A DNA stretch of 64,000 nucleotides from Tenrec ecaudatus (Eukaryota > Chordata > Mammalia > Afrosoricida > Tenrecidae), in NCBI RefSeq assembly GCF_050624435.1, contig NC_134538.1, forward strand, positions 119,248,437 to 119,312,436, written 5' to 3'. The stretch's first letter is position 1; each line of letters begins with the position of its first letter. Position numbers and translations under genes: made by a program. Below the pieces are notes generated by a model, which worked only from the letters and a program-made list of their open reading frames with translations, had not been told where the DNA came from and searched no databases. Shown here in pieces: positions 10,250-22,705 of the stretch.

Positions 10250-11075
10250 ATAAGGCAAGATCTTGCCATGCACATTTCGGTACAGCATGGTTGTACTTCT
10301 AAGAGTTTTGTTTCCTCTGTTGGCCGTCTGTGATATTTTCAATGTCCTTCATCAACACTAGACTATAATTCAAATGCATCAATTCTTCTTTAGTCTTCCT
10401 TAGTTACTGCCCAGCTTTCATATGCATAGACGAACAAAAGTACCTTGAACTGGGTCGCACACACCTTAGTTAACAAAGGGACATCGTACTTCTTCCCCTT
10501 TTACAGAGATCATTTGAGGCAGATTTTCTCAGTGCAAGATGCTCTTCGGTTTCAGGACTGCAGCTTTCATTGAGGTTGCTTGTGAATCCAAGTAAAATGA
10601 AATCTCTGACAGCTGTGATCTTTTCTCCATTTATCATCATGTTGCTCACTGGTCCAGTTCTGAAGGTTTTCATTTTCTTAACTTGAGTCCTAATCCATAC
10701 AGAAAATTGTATAATCTTTGGTTTTCATCAGAAGTGCTTCAGGTCATCTTTGCTTGGAGGCAACCATGTTGTGTCATTTGCATATCCCAGAATGTAAATG
10801 AGCCCCCCTTCACTCGTGAGGCTATGGCCTTCAGATAGTCCACTTGCTCCGATTTTTTGCTCAGCATACAGAGTGAATTAATATTGCCAAAGGATGTCCA
10901 TTTTCTGGATTTTAAACCAGACAGTATCCCATTTTTCTGTTCACACAACTGCCTGTTTGGCTATGTCCAGGTACCTTGTGAGCACAAGTAAGCTCTTGAA
11001 TTCCTATTTTTCACAACGTTACCCATAATTTGTGAAATGACTGCATAGTCAATAAAACATAATTTAATGTCTTTC
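10250..11075 (-). mobile_element. RTE LINE, RT to C-terminal part, reverse
   Basis: Reverse-strand RTE sequence. From right to left it encodes a 'FIDYA' stretch (about 11,050), 'GLKSRKW', the RT catalytic box as YAND (10,773-10,784), 'MMINGEKITAVRDFILLGF' (about 10,575-10,640) and then the C-terminal region. The last residues match the 'INGEK.EAI.D.vLFGS' block at 16.25 kb. Several frameshifts. The 3' tail is missing on the left. Confidence 0.8.
10470..10673 (-). pseudogene. RTE RT thumb-region fragment
   Basis: A 67-codon open stretch with 'TGPVSNMMINGEKITAVRDF' then 'ILLGFTSNLN', equivalent to the post-catalytic RT/thumb region of RTE LINEs. A remnant only: flanking RT is in other frames. 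Confidence 0.7.
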
Positions 11076-11930
11076 TGGTGTTCTGTGATTTAAACCTAGA
11101 TTCATTTGACATTAGTCATGTTATGCCTCTTTTCACATCTTCTTCTGAATCCATCTTGAATTTTGAGTTTCTTAACAATGTACTATTCCAACTATTTTTA
11201 AATTATATTCATCAAAACTTTACTTGCATATGATACTAATATATTTTGATAATTTCTGTATTCTGTTGCATTACCTTTAATTAATCTGCACCAATTTGTT
11301 GGCCAGGTAACTGTCATCCAAATTTCTTGGCAAAGAGAAGTGAGTATTATAAGCATTAACACAGTCGTGGAAACATCTCAGAGAGTGCTGCTGTTCGTGG
11401 GTGCCTTCAGCGCAAATTGAATTTCTATCTTCAATACCATTGGTCCTTGTTTTTATGCTAACTCCAGTAACAGTTGACTGTCTACTTATTATTTTGCATA
11501 TAGTGACTTTGTGTTTTCCTTTTGTCTTATTTTGATATTCTCTGCATTGGTCAATATTTTGCCAATAATCCATTAATATTATAACCCAAGGCTAGTATTT
11601 TATTCAGTCATTACTATGTATCTGTCAATTTTCTTCTGGCTGCGTGTCACTTTGATGTTGAAAGTTTTGCCACGTATAAGTTAAACACCAGAAAATCACC
11701 CTGGATTGATAGGTTTCAGAAGAGTTTCTAGCCTAAGACAGACTAGGAAGCAGATAGTATGATCTAGTTCTTTTAAAAGTAGCTAGTGAAAACATTAGGA
11801 GTAGTAAAAGTGCATTTCTTGATTTTGTTTGATGGGTGCCTTCATTTGTAAGGGACTCAAAATTATAACTGAGGAAGAGCTGCCTCTTCAAACCAGAGTT
11901 GACGTTAGTGACATGAATGCAGTAAAACTT
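11076..11930. other. AT-rich DNA between RTE fragments
   Basis: Might be an extension of decayed RTE but I cannot align it. The minus-strand 98-codon frame at 11,277-11,573 has no recognised motif. Confidence 0.4.
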
Positions 11931-12115
11931 TCAGGACATTCATTTGCTGATGTGACATGACTCAAAATGACAACAAAAGTTGAAAGTAATCAGAAGTTTA
12001 ATAATCAGAAAGAATAATATGTAAAGTATGAATCTAGGAAAATTGGAAATCATAAAAAATGCAGTGAGACATATAAAGGTCATTATCGAAGCATTAGTAC
12101 ATGCTTCAATGGACC
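11930..12115 (+). mobile_element. RTE LINE 5' fragment (start of endonuclease)
   Basis: 'GTATGAATCTAGGAAAATTG' then 'GAAATCATAAAAAATGCAGTG' is nearly the same as 22,690-22,730 in the large RTE copy (start of the apurinic endonuclease domain). It breaks off at about 12,110. Confidence 0.7.
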
Positions 12116-12126
12116 GGGATTCGCCG

Positions 12127-12242
12127 TTGGAATCAGGCGACCACAGGGTGAATTTGGGGGGAAAGGCTTCCCATGCATTGCCATTTGGAATCGGGTGATC
12201 ATAGGGTGACATCGGGGGGAAAGGCTTCCCATGAAATGCCAA
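12127..12242. repeat. 58-bp tandem duplication (2 copies)
   Basis: Two adjacent 58-bp units begin TTGGAATC at 12,127 and at 12,185. Both include 'GGGGGGAAAGGCTTCCCATG' and 'AGGGTGA'. They differ at several sites, so the duplication is not recent. Confidence 0.9.
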
Positions 12243-13150
12243 AGAGTATTTCAGGATTTACCCTCCACCACAATGCTGCCAACGACAACGTGTATGCAGT
12301 GGGTCATGAGCGAATGAGCATGCCATTGAAATCTGTATCCAATGTGTTTCATAGACAATAACCTGAGGACAAACTTTTCCTCATGGCTCTGACTTTATTT
12401 TAATGTTTGTGAATGATCACACAAGTTGATCCATTATCTGCCTTAGAAACATTTTCTATCAGTCACTATTGTTCTCCTTTATGGACTTTTTCGAATTTCA
12501 GAACTGAATTTTATAATGGGAAACAATTAATTTGATCTAGAAAATACATTTTGTCAAAACACCACTCTTTGCTCCCAGAACTTAAATGTCAAGATAAAAG
12601 AACAGTGTTTGCTAGTGTATTTTCATCTAAGTGAAATATTTGAAGTTAAAGTAAAAGGCTTTAGGTATTTCTATTATTGAAGAAAAATGTCAGAAAAATA
12701 TTTTGATTAAACTTATGGAAATTTTTTAACAGATGCATTTATTTTTCTTTACCTAATGACATCATCATTAGAAAGAGGTTACCAGTGTTTCTAGAGCTTA
12801 TATATTTACTTTTTGAGTGAAATAAACATGATTTCAAGGGGAAATTTTCAATTATTTGTTTTATGATCAGTACTATGCCACAATATAATTTTTATACTAG
12901 TAGATTTAAGTAGATTAAGTTATTTTATGTTGTTCCACAATTGACAAAGAGCCTGCTAAAATAATGTTTTGAAGAGAGTAGATCCAACCACAACAGGTCT
13001 AATGGCCAGATAATGTTAGTGTTTTGGGGAGCAGCAAATTAATTCAATGAACACAGTTAGGAAAAAAGAATAATATAGAATGATTACCTGTCTTTGTCAT
13101 TTCTTTAATTTTGCCTCATAGTTACCCTACTTGATCTAGTGGAATTGCCC
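12243..13150. other. AT-rich unique DNA
   Basis: No gene or named repeat. The short plus-strand frame running out of the 58-bp repeat (12,173-12,361) has no recognised domain. Confidence 0.5.
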
Positions 13151-13154
13151 CATA

Positions 13155-13348
13155 GGACTTCCTAAGCAGTAGCATAGTGGTTATGCGGTAGGCTGTTCTC
13201 CAAAAGGTCAGCAGTTGGAAACCACCAGCAGCTCCTCAGGAGAAAGATGGGGCTTTCTACTCCCCTACACAGTTACAATTGAGGAAACTCCTGGGGCAGT
13301 TCTAAGTCAGCATCAATTCGATGACAGTGAGGAACTTTATGGAGGCAG
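13155..13348 (+). mobile_element. AfroSINE-type SINE
   Basis: 'GTAGCATAGTGGTTATGCGG' then 'AGGTCAGCAGTTGGAAACCA', 'GGAGAAAGATGGGGCTTTCT', 'CAGTTACAATTGAGGAAACT' and tail 'CAGCATCAATTCGATGACAG'. All modules are in the expected order. Confidence 0.88.
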
Positions 13349-14155
13349 AATTCTTGGTCTTTTCTTCAGTGGATTGGCTGATGGTTTTAAACTATTGAGC
13401 TTTTCATTAAAATCTGAATACTGAACCGTTTGGCCACATGACTTCTCAGTGCCTACATTATATTTTGCCTTTGATTACTTATCAAGTGTGCACTTACTCA
13501 TACATTCAAAATCAGTATGAAACCCTGAGAGTTTCATTGTCATTTAACAAATTTAGTGAAAAATCTAAAACTTTTAGAAATTACCAACATACAGGAGAGT
13601 TTATTTTTCCTTTTTTAAATGCAAATTTCAATTGTTTTTAGAAATTACTGATCACACTAATATATGTATATAAGATGCATCTAAATATTTTTATCATATC
13701 CATGTTATTTTATTTTGCTATCATATAATTTCTCTCCTATAAAGAAATAAGTAACCTAGACCAAACCCAGTGCATATATTTCCCAATTCACACTACATTT
13801 TAATGAAGTTTAAAAAGTATTGAATGGAACATAATTTGGGGTGACACATTGTTTCATTAGCTATTTTACATTTTTTAATTTTAACAGCCAAATTTTTACA
13901 TATATTGGAGACAATAGGGAATACTCTGACAAGTGTTTTTAGGTATTTTATTTGTAATTAAATAATTATATATTTTAGTTATGATACAGAAAGATTTATT
14001 ACATTTTTAGGCTTTAGAAAAGCAAAATAAAAGATAAAGCAAAAATTTATAATCAAGATTCAAAATCTCTGCTGAATTTGACTGATGTGTTCACCAACAT
14101 CACTAGCTATTCTATGAAGATTGAAAAGTCTCATTCACTCTCACCACCATCAAGT
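13349..14155. other. AT-rich unique DNA
   Basis: No recognised gene, repeat or regulatory structure. Confidence 0.5.
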
Positions 14156-14157
14156 TG

Positions 14158-14275
14158 GTTCCCTGGTGGGGTCAAGGGTAACATACTGGAATGCTAACCG
14201 TGAGGTTAGCCACCGTTCCTCAGGACAAAGAGGGTTTCTGTACCTTCAACAAGCTACTGCAGCCCATAGAAGCAG
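14158..14275 (+). mobile_element. AfroSINE 5' fragment
   Basis: Starts TTCCCTGGTGGGGTCAAGGG, then 'GCTAACCGTGAGGTTAGCC' and 'CCGTTCCTCAGGACAAAGAG'. The 3' tail is missing. Confidence 0.65.
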
Positions 14276-15500
14276 TCCACTCTACTATGGGCAAGATTGA
14301 GAAGTTGAGAGGATTCAACAACTAATAGTTTCAGATTAGAATGAAGATAGAGTATGGAGGTTACAGGAACATTTCTCTGCCACCTGGATCCTAGATTTAT
14401 GGCAGAATTGGTAGATAGAAGAGGGCATGGTGGGGGCATCTGAGCTCCTCTAATTTGGGAGGATGAAGGAGAGTCAAGATCAACTACTCAGGGCAGATTC
14501 TTACGCGGTAGAGGTTAAACACGCCTCCACCCTCCATCATTTTATCAGTTCTACTAACAACTGTCACAGTGGTCTGGTTTCTTCTGCTGGGTTCAATTAT
14601 TGGTTGCAGTGGCTACTGAGAGCTCAGAGATAATACTCATACTTAGGAGGTTCATTGAGGAAGTTATAAGCTATGTTACCGTTCAGGAGGAGAGAAGGCT
14701 CATTACGATACAGTTCTTTCATCAGGACAGCCTCTTCTCATCAATGCCTTTAGGAATTCTCTCTGCCTCTAAGTTTGTAAGCCCCACAGGCCTTTGGTTT
14801 CTCCTCAGTTTGGGTAATGTTCCAGAGTTCCCATACAATATCATGCCAATATCTTTGTTCTTCTACCTCTGTTGCTTTTGTTTCTTTGTCACAATACTTT
14901 TTTATCATCTCTTGCTATCTCCGGAATCTTGGACCAAGAGGTTTTCAGTGTTGGGACCAGAGTCCAAAAGATCTGCTCCAGGCATAGCTATTTTTGTTTG
15001 GTGGCTATGAAATCCCCCTTTCTGCCTTTGCGATGGCTCATCTTAAGTCTAGCAGGATGATAAAACCGATAAATCCCTATGAACAAGTTTCATATATTTA
15101 CTTACACGACTCTGCCCCCACAAGGGCACCATGCACAGTATTTGCTTTGTTAGCATATCTAATTCCCTTGGGAGGTCACAAGCACCATGCATTTGCACAG
15201 TTTTACTGAGCCATTTGATGGAATTACGAAAGCTCTGCTCTCTGGTAAGCATGGAATTGTTGATCACAAGATCTGTAGTTCTGCCTCTAAAAGTTTTCAG
15301 GCTTGGAAACTGATTAAGTGGAAGCAAGTTGGATGGCATGTTTAGAGTGACCATACCATGTAAATCACTGCAACACAGAAAAGCAGCAGGCAGCAGGTTA
15401 TTTTGTTAGTGAAGGCCACTCCTTAGTGTTCTGATTCTGGATAGATAGCGTCATTGGTCCGTCTTTAAAACAGTAGGAGGACAGGTGTCTACATCAAATT
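14276..15500. other. Unidentified 1.2-kb segment, moderately GC
   Basis: Less AT-rich than its flanks, with several 60-136-codon frames on both strands. It has the look of an old LTR or decayed insertion, but no ends, target duplication or protein domain could be established. Confidence 0.4.
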
Positions 15501-16662
15501 AATTTCAGCAAGGTTAACTGGACTAGTCAAACCATTCTGCTTTCTTTTATATAACTATGTACAGAATCTATTTCAACAGAATAACCAAACCTTATAACAT
15601 TATCATTTATATCACTTGCAAGTAAAGTTTTGCTGAAGATCATCCAACACCAGTGCAGCAATACATTGACAGGGAGCTGTCGGGGGTTCAGGCCAGATTC
15701 AGAAGAGGAAGTGGAGCAAGGGATATCATTGCTGATGTCAGATGGATCTTGGCTCAAAGCGGAGCATACCTGAAAGATGTTTGCTGTGTTTCGTTGACTC
15801 TGCAAAGGTATTCGACCGTGTGAACCATAATAAACGGTGAATACACTTGAGAAGGAAGGGAATTCCAGACACTTCCTTGTGGTCATGAGGGACTTGCACG
15901 TGGATCAAGAAGCGGTTATGCCACTAGAACAAGGGAATGTGCATGGTTTCAAAATCAGGAAAGGTGTGCGTGGTCAGGGGTGTGTCCTCTCACAATATTG
16001 GTTCAATTTGCATTTTGAGCAAATCATCAGAAACGATGGATGATATGAAGAAAAATGCATCATCAGGCTGGGGGGAAGGCTTATTAACAACCTGTAGAAT
16101 GCAGCTGAGGCAACCTTGCTTGCTGAAAGTAAGGAGGACTTGAAGCCTCTCTGGTGAAGGTGAAGGACTATGGCCTTCAGTACGGATCGCAGCTCAATGT
16201 ACGGAAAACCCAAATTCCCACTTCTGCTCCAGTAGGTAACATCAGGATAAATGGAGAAAAGAGTGAAGCTATCAAAGATGTTGTCTTATTTGGATCCAAA
16301 TTAATGCTCACGGAGCAGCTGTCAAGATATGAAAAGGCATATTGCATTAGGTAAATCTGCTGCACAAGACCTCTTTAGAGTTATGCCCTGGTATCCGCCA
16401 TTGCATCCTAAGGATGTCAAAGCAGACATTGGATAAAGGGGACTGTAGAATAGATGCATTGGAATGGGGTGCTGGAGAAGAATATGGAAAATGCCGTGGA
16501 CTTCTGAAAGGACACATCGATCCGTGTTGAAAGAAGTCTGGCCAGAGTGCTCCTCACATCAAAGATGGCAAGACTTTGTCTTCCACACTTCGGAAAAATT
16601 GTCAGGTGAGACCAGTCTCTGGAGAAGGACATTATGTTTGGTCTGCATAGATATTTCCTCTT
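15500..16662 (+). mobile_element. RTE LINE, RT and C-terminal part
   Basis: Plus-strand RTE copy truncated on both sides. It encodes 'YIDRELSGVQARFR' (15,660), 'DIIADVRWILAQS' (15,730), 'FVDSAKVFDRVNHN' (15,795), 'GMCMVSKSGKVC' (15,940), the dead catalytic box N-A-A-E in place of YADD (16,098-16,109), 'INGEKSEAIKDVVLFGSK' (16,245) and the C-terminal 'GCWRRIWKMPWTSERTHRS' block (16,465). An in-frame stop precedes the catalytic box. This is the best-preserved C-terminal region of the family in the window. Confidence 0.88.
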
Positions 16663-19405
16663 AAATTCATTTTATAATTTTTATTGATCTAAATTTTAAT
16701 ATTGTAAAAAAAAGTATAATACCACAGGGATTTCAATTAAGAGGAAACGTGATCCATACGCAAGTCTTGCCTGAAGAACTGCCAGTTAGTCATTAGGTCT
16801 CTAGCCTTATCATCTAGAATTGCAGTGGTCCCCCATGCCTGAGGGAGGTGACCCCTTCTGTTCCATTCCTTATTTGGAGTCATGGAACCATCACTGAACT
16901 GAGTTATAATATCTCCTCTTAGTTTCTTAAGCTTGATGTGCTTTTACCTCTTCATCATATTGCATGGCTTCCATGTTGCTCTGCCTTTCAGGCTTAAAAT
17001 CAAATACAGCAAATCAGATGCATAGCTATACTCGTTTACTGCTGTAGCGTGGTACTAATTTTTGGATCCATGAGAAATTTGAAGATTTTCCCATGAATAA
17101 CTTATAAAATTAGCTTTCAGTTTGACAAAAAGAATTTTGGAAATAACTTATACCTTGTAGAAGCTCCACAAATAATTTTCAGATTGTTAAAGAGGAAAAT
17201 GTCAAAACTGAAATAAAACTAAATATGTGTGCTCTAAAATCGTGGAAGTAAAGGAAATATAGAATAAATGTATAACCTTGGAGAATGGAGAATTGCTTAA
17301 GTCAGTTTTTTTTTTGATGTGCCATAAGTAAGAGATGGATAAATATCTAAAAGGGGCCTTGCCCGGTGCTGCTGTCAAGGTTCTATCGGCTCCATAAAAG
17401 GACGTGGGCTGTTTACCCCTGCCCGCTTTTCAGTCTCTAGAACACATTACATTAGATAGAAAAATTTTTGTTCTTGAATTTAAGATAAGAAATTTCAGAG
17501 ATTCCAGACTTTTGTACTTCCAACATCTTCTGCTTCCTTATTTCATTTTATTTTATTTTTGTAGGGGGAGGGGTGTTGTGAGGGTTTTAAGTGATGGTAT
17601 TTCTGGGTGGGATGTCAGTAAATCTGCTTTTCTCTTATTTCTTGAGCTTTTTTTTTTTTGCTGTCATCATTTTTATGGACCTACATTTTACTTAGATCCG
17701 TTTTAGTTTATGTAACTGTGTGTAGTTGTTTATAAGTCATTGGTCGATAGTAAAATGCGTCTTGTGATTGTCTTCATCTGTATTTTATGTAGTATATCTG
17801 TCTCTTCCCCTATTTATAGCAATATTATTAAACATTCCTGATGGTTTTTGTCTATTGTACCACTTTTTCCAGTAACTTTATTTGATTTTATTAATAATAT
17901 CTTTTGCTTCTTTTTTAATGTCTATTTTAATTTTTATCCTTAATATTTCTTCATTTCTTTAGTTTTACCTTTAAGGACTTTTTCATGATGTTTGTTTAAA
18001 ATTCATAATTGATTTTGATTCATCCTAATTGTAAAAGCAAACCTTTTTGCTCATTATGATAAATCCAGCAGCATTTGATTTATTAGAAATAATAATATTA
18101 TAGTCATTCATGATTTCATTCATTCAATATTCATTTAATACATGTTTTCTTAAATTTTGCAATATCCCTCTTTCCTGCTTTATTTCTCCCAGTATTTTAA
18201 TTTATATATTTTGGAGAACATAGAGTGTCAATTAAAAACAAAAATACAAAAAAATACAGAAACAATAACAACAAAAATCAGGATATTGTATTTGGACTAA
18301 ATAATCAAAAAAATAAACCAATCTCCTTCTGTAGAAGCATATTGAAACCTAAATTCCTGATTAAGTTGAATATTCACTTACTGCAACATGTAACATGAAA
18401 CGTTCAGGATATTTGTTCTCGTACTATTACTTTTAGCAGATATGTGTTATATTCAACTTGACTTCATAACTAATGTAAATAAAATTATATCAATTCATAA
18501 ATCTTTAATTATTGCCATTTCTTCATATAATGAATGATATTCCCAAGGAAAAAGCAGAGCTTGCAGAAGACAAAAGTCCAAGCTATTTCAAAGTTATTTT
18601 TTCCAGGCAGAGATAAGGGTTCTGTGCGCTTCTGATAAGTATTAAGTAAAGTAATTTCCCGACACTTCTTCTAAGAGAGCTCCTCAGTTAGGGCGACAAG
18701 CTTCCTCATTCATTCCAGTGATGCTGGTATTTATTTGAAGCAGGAGATGAAGGTAAATAAATTTCTTTCAATATTCTGAACTAGTAATCCTTAAATAAAA
18801 GCACCACCATATTTTGGAAGGGGAAAAAAGTGCATTTATGTTGCAGAACTATGAATTAGTTTGTTAACATTTAGTATATAAGGAATACTTTAATTAATTT
18901 TAAAACCTTTTTTAAAAATTTTAAAACCTAATGGGATTTATATTGGCAATCACTTGAATATTTGCTCATGATGTTTATTGCAGTTCTATAATTTTAGTAC
19001 TAAAGTTTTACTACAAAAATAGCTTTTTGTAGATAGGCTAATTTTAATTTTTGGTGCATAAAAACATTTGGGGAAAATATTGGATCCCCAAAATTAGTCA
19101 AAATTGAAAGTTAAAAATAAACAGTTCTAACTTGAATAATTATCATATAAAATTATAGAAGCTAGCAGGCTCTTAAAATGTACAATATAATATTTTCTTT
19201 ACTAAATGCTATTTCATGCTTTAACTAAAATATGGGTAACTATACTCATTTGCCCGAATATTTCCAGCCTTTAAAATCCAGATTTCATTGTATAGTATGT
19301 CTCCTACTCTCTAAAATCTGATCGAGATACAATATTTTAAAGTCACTTAGTTAAAAATATATTTACTGTTTTTACTACTTCTAGGTTTTTGCTCTTCTGC
19401 TCTTT
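16663..19405. other. Long AT-rich gene-free stretch
   Basis: About 2.7 kb without a recognised gene. 16,720-17,050 has more balanced composition and no identity. 17,540-18,200 is T-rich on the plus strand with T-runs and may be very old LINE antisense sequence. The remainder is unique AT-rich DNA. Confidence 0.5.
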
Positions 19406-19409
19406 GGTT

Positions 19410-19522
19410 ATAGGGGCTGGTCACCTAGGAGGTTACTCATTGGGCTGCTAACTACAACATCAGCAGTTTGAAACCGGCAACTGCTCCACGGAAAAAAAGA
19501 TAAAATTTTCTTCCATCCTTAG
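19410..19522 (+). mobile_element. AfroSINE 5' fragment
   Basis: 'TAGGAGGTTACTCATTGGGC' then 'TGCTAACTACAACATCAGCAG' and 'GTTTGAAACCGGCAACTGC' match the SINE head. It is cut off by the L1 3'UTR that starts at about 19,527. Confidence 0.65.
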
Positions 19523-19526
19523 GTTT

Positions 19527-20221
19527 CGAAGGGATCAGGGATCAGGCTTCAAAGAGCAAAAAAAAAAAATCATATCATTGTGAATGAGGGGGAGTGCGGA
19601 GTGGAGACCCAAAGCCCATCTGTAGGCAACTGGACATCCCCTTACTGAAGGGTCATGGGGAGGAGACCAGGCGGTTAGGGTGCGATGTAGCAATGACGAC
19701 ACATACAATTTTCTTCTAGTTCCTAAATACTTCCTCCCCCCACTATCATGATCCCAATTCTACCTTACAAATCCGGCTAGACCAGAGGATGTACACTGGT
19801 ACAGAAAGGAACTGGAAACACAGGGAATCCAGGGCAGATGCACTCATCAGGACCATGGTGAGAGTGGCTATACCGGGAGAGTGGATGGAGGGTGGGGTGC
19901 AAAGGGGGAATGGATTACAAGGATCTACATATAACCTCCTCCCTGGGGGACGGACAGCAGAGGAGTGGGTGAGGGGAGCCATCGGACAGTGTAAGATATG
20001 AAAAAAATGATAATTGATCAATTATGAAGGGTTCATGAGAGGGGGTAGGGAGGGAAAGGGAAAATGAGCTGATACCAAGGGCTCCAGTTGAAAGAAAATG
20101 TTTTGAGAATGATGATGGCAACAAATATACAAATGTGCTTGACACAATGAATGTATGTGTGGATTGTGATAAGAGCTGTACGAGCCCCCAATAAAATGAT
20201 TTTTATTTAAATTAAAAAAAA
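19527..20221 (+). mobile_element. L1 3'UTR (5'-truncated L1 insertion)
   Basis: The same sequence occurs in reverse at the end of the 46-55 kb L1 and in plus orientation at 57.8-58.8 kb. Landmarks: 'GTGAATGAGGGGGAGTG', 'AACTGGACATCCCCTTAC', 'GAGGATGTACACTGGTACAG', 'GGAACTGGAAACACAGGGAA', and the terminal 'GAGCCCCCAATAAAATG' with a poly(A) signal followed by an A-rich tail. It contains no ORF2 sequence. The A-tail was later the landing site of the AP3S1 retrocopy. Confidence 0.9.
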
Positions 20222-20226
20222 GACTT
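20216..20226. repeat. Left target-site duplication of AP3S1 retrocopy
   Basis: AAAAAAGACTT, identical to 21,387-21,397. The A-run belongs to the poly(A) tail of the upstream L1, so the retrocopy landed at the tail/flank junction. Confidence 0.85.
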
Positions 20227-21386
20227 TGGGGCAGGAGGTGGGTGGGAAAGGAACACAGACAGGATCCCAAGGCTAGACTCGAGTGCCCTCCCCACCCTGG
20301 CCCCCTAGCGCCCACCTGGTCCGCCCAGCCCAGCCATGATCAAGGCTATCCTCATCTTCAACATCGCCAAGTTCTACCAGCGCTACAGTGAAGATACACA
20401 ATGACAAACCATCAGGGAGACAGTCCATTTGCTGTCGAAGAGAGATGGAAATGTTTGTAATTTCCTAGAAGGGTTGTTAATAGGATGACAACACACTGAT
20501 ATATAGACATTATGGGACATTATATTCTGTCTTCTGTGTAGCTTCTTCAGAAAGTGAACTTGGCATTTTTAGATCTAATTCAAGTACTCGTGGAAACATT
20601 CGACAAGTGTTTTGAAAATGTCTGCGAACTGGATTTGATTTTCCATGTAGATAAGGTTCACAGTATTCTTGCAGCAATGGTGATGGGGGAATGGTTTTGG
20701 AGACCAACGTGAAGGAGATTGTTACGCACATTGATGCACAAACTAAACTGGCTTTTCTGAGGCAGGCTTAGCAGGAGCCCCAGCCCGTGCCGTGTCACTG
20801 GAAAGACGACGAATCTTCCTGAGATCCCAAGAAATATTAACATTGGTGACAACAGTATAAAAGTGCCAGACCTGCCCTCGTTTAACTAACAGCATTAAAG
20901 GGCTCCTCGCAGGTAAGATCCTGGGGAAGTCATGCAAGTTACCAAGCAGCTTTTACCAAAAAGAGAGGAGGGGAGTCTTAAGCTTTGCTCTTGGATTTTA
21001 GTCAAGGCACTTATTGAAGTTGTACAAATTCAGTATGTGAAATTCAATGGTGCTTTTCTTGCTCCCTGATTTTAAAGAAATTGGATAGTTTTTGTGTTTT
21101 TGTTGTTGTGTTTCCTTTTATAAACTGCATTCCTATGCCCACCTAAAAGCATGCCTCCATGTATTGGTTATTCCAATATTTTTTAAATTGTTTGAGATAT
21201 TTCCCTATTTATTTACAACCCAAAATGTTGGTGTTTTGTATGGATCACAAGTCCAGCATTCCTGAACGCCTTCTGCTAGTTGTCATCATTGTTTTTTAAA
21301 AACCGAGTATGAACTGCATGAAAACATTATGACCTTTTCTCTTTGTTGAAGTAAACTCCAAGGTAACTGGACTATTAAAAAATAAT
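20227..21386 (+). pseudogene. AP3S1: AP3S1 processed pseudogene (AP-3 adaptor sigma-1 subunit)
   Basis: An intronless, retrotransposed copy of the small subunit of the AP-3 complex, which sorts cargo to lysosome-related organelles. The retrocopy has a GC-rich 5'UTR (20,227-20,335), an ATG at 20,336 reading MIKAILIFN, and later 'KFYQRYSEDTQ', 'NVCNFLEG', 'SSESELGIF', 'VETFDKCFENVCELDLIF' and 'IPRNINIGDNSIKVPDLPSF' with TAA at 20,887-20,889. The 3'UTR follows, to an A-rich end. It is dead: about six codons are missing near residue 10, TGA replaces codon 23 (20,402-20,404), and several indels shift frame. The start 'MIK' and end 'LPSF' favour sigma-1 over sigma-2. Target duplication AAAAAAGACTT flanks it (20,216-20,226; 21,387-21,397). 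Confidence 0.92.
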
Positions 21387-21397
21387 AAAAAAGACTT
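21387..21397. repeat. Right target-site duplication of AP3S1 retrocopy
   Basis: AAAAAAGACTT directly after the A-rich end of the retrocopy; matches the left copy. Confidence 0.85.
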
Positions 21398-21429
21398 AAC
21401 AAATGGTCCTTTATATGTTAAAGAACAAA

Positions 21430-21535
21430 AGCAAAACAACAACAACAAAGAGTTTGTTTGGAACCCACAGATGCAATTCTGCCCTCTCCTATAGAGTTGC
21501 TAAGAGTCAGAATTGACTAGGTCGCAGGCTATTTG
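21430..21535 (+). mobile_element. AfroSINE 3' fragment
   Basis: 'GCAATTCTGCCCTCTCCTAT' then 'AGAGTTGCTAAGAGTCAGAA' and 'TTGACTAGGTCGCAGGC' match the SINE tail. The head is missing. Confidence 0.7.
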
Positions 21536-22250
21536 CAAATTTTGAAAGTGGTAATGGCCAACATCGAATATTATTTTAAATAAGATCAATTCACCTTGAA
21601 TCTTCATACTGTCATAGGGTTTATTATAAGAAATATATATATGTAACTATAATGCATATCCATATATTTGTATATATGCACTTGAACTACAAATTCTGTT
21701 CTAATATTATGTTCCTGTGAATAAATAAATACATTTTCCCCATTCAAGTAGTAAGGAAGTAAAGCTATTTTTAGAAACAACATTTTAATAATGTCATGAT
21801 GATCCACCCACTTTGAAGAGTAATGTTCCCAAATCCAAAATATGAAAGAAACCTAGATTTGGCTAACACCATTCTGTCAATCTCTGACTGTTCATTTTGT
21901 CTGTCTGTAGGTGAGCTAGACAGTTCTATTTTTACTACATTTTTTAATTTAATGCGATAGATACTTTAGAATGTGTGCTTATGATAAATATAAGCAGATC
22001 TAAAATAGAGAGGGACACTTGGAAAATGAGTTAATCTTCAGTATAGCAGAAAATATAGACATCCCTAGTTACCATTTAAATTAAAAGGCTCTTTTTAATT
22101 ATATTTTGAGTAACTGAACAATTATTTTATATTTTTGAACATTATTTAGACTATAGCTGGGAAATCTTTGTCTATTTAAGATGTGTTTAAATTAACTTCA
22201 GCAATGAAGTTGTATTATAAGCCATACCTGCCTATCAGTTTTTCATACTA
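21536..22250. other. AT-rich unique DNA
   Basis: No gene or repeat recognised. Confidence 0.5.
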
Positions 22251-22705
22251 TGGTGACCTGTGTGTTACTGTGATGCTGTGAACTAGGTCATTGGTATTTC
22301 AAATGCCAGCAGGTGCATAGAAAATGGCAGGCTTAAATGGAGCATCCAGACTAAGAACAGACATTGAAGAAGGAATCAGTCGCATACTGTGGATGAAGCA
22401 GCCACTGAAACTTTATGTGTAGTAAGGAAACATTGGCATCTCCTAAAGACCTAATGGAAGCAGAACTTTATCAGAGATAGAACCAGAGAATGGGCCCCTT
22501 GAATCAAAAGGCAATCAAAATGTGGCTCCAAAGAAGCTGCATTCTCAGACGAGAGTCAAGCATGGTGAATAGACTGCAATAAAGCCTGTGGTAGAGCCTC
22601 AGGATCATCATTTCTGATGAGGCGCAACTCAATGTAAGAAGAAACAGTTACAAAAATATACTAATAATTGGACCTTGGAATATACAAAGTATAAATCTAG
22701 GAAAA

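Noticed and set aside
14600-15010. 136-codon plus-strand frame with hydrophobic stretch
   Set aside because: No signal peptide or known domain in good context; the hydrophobicity comes from T-rich DNA.
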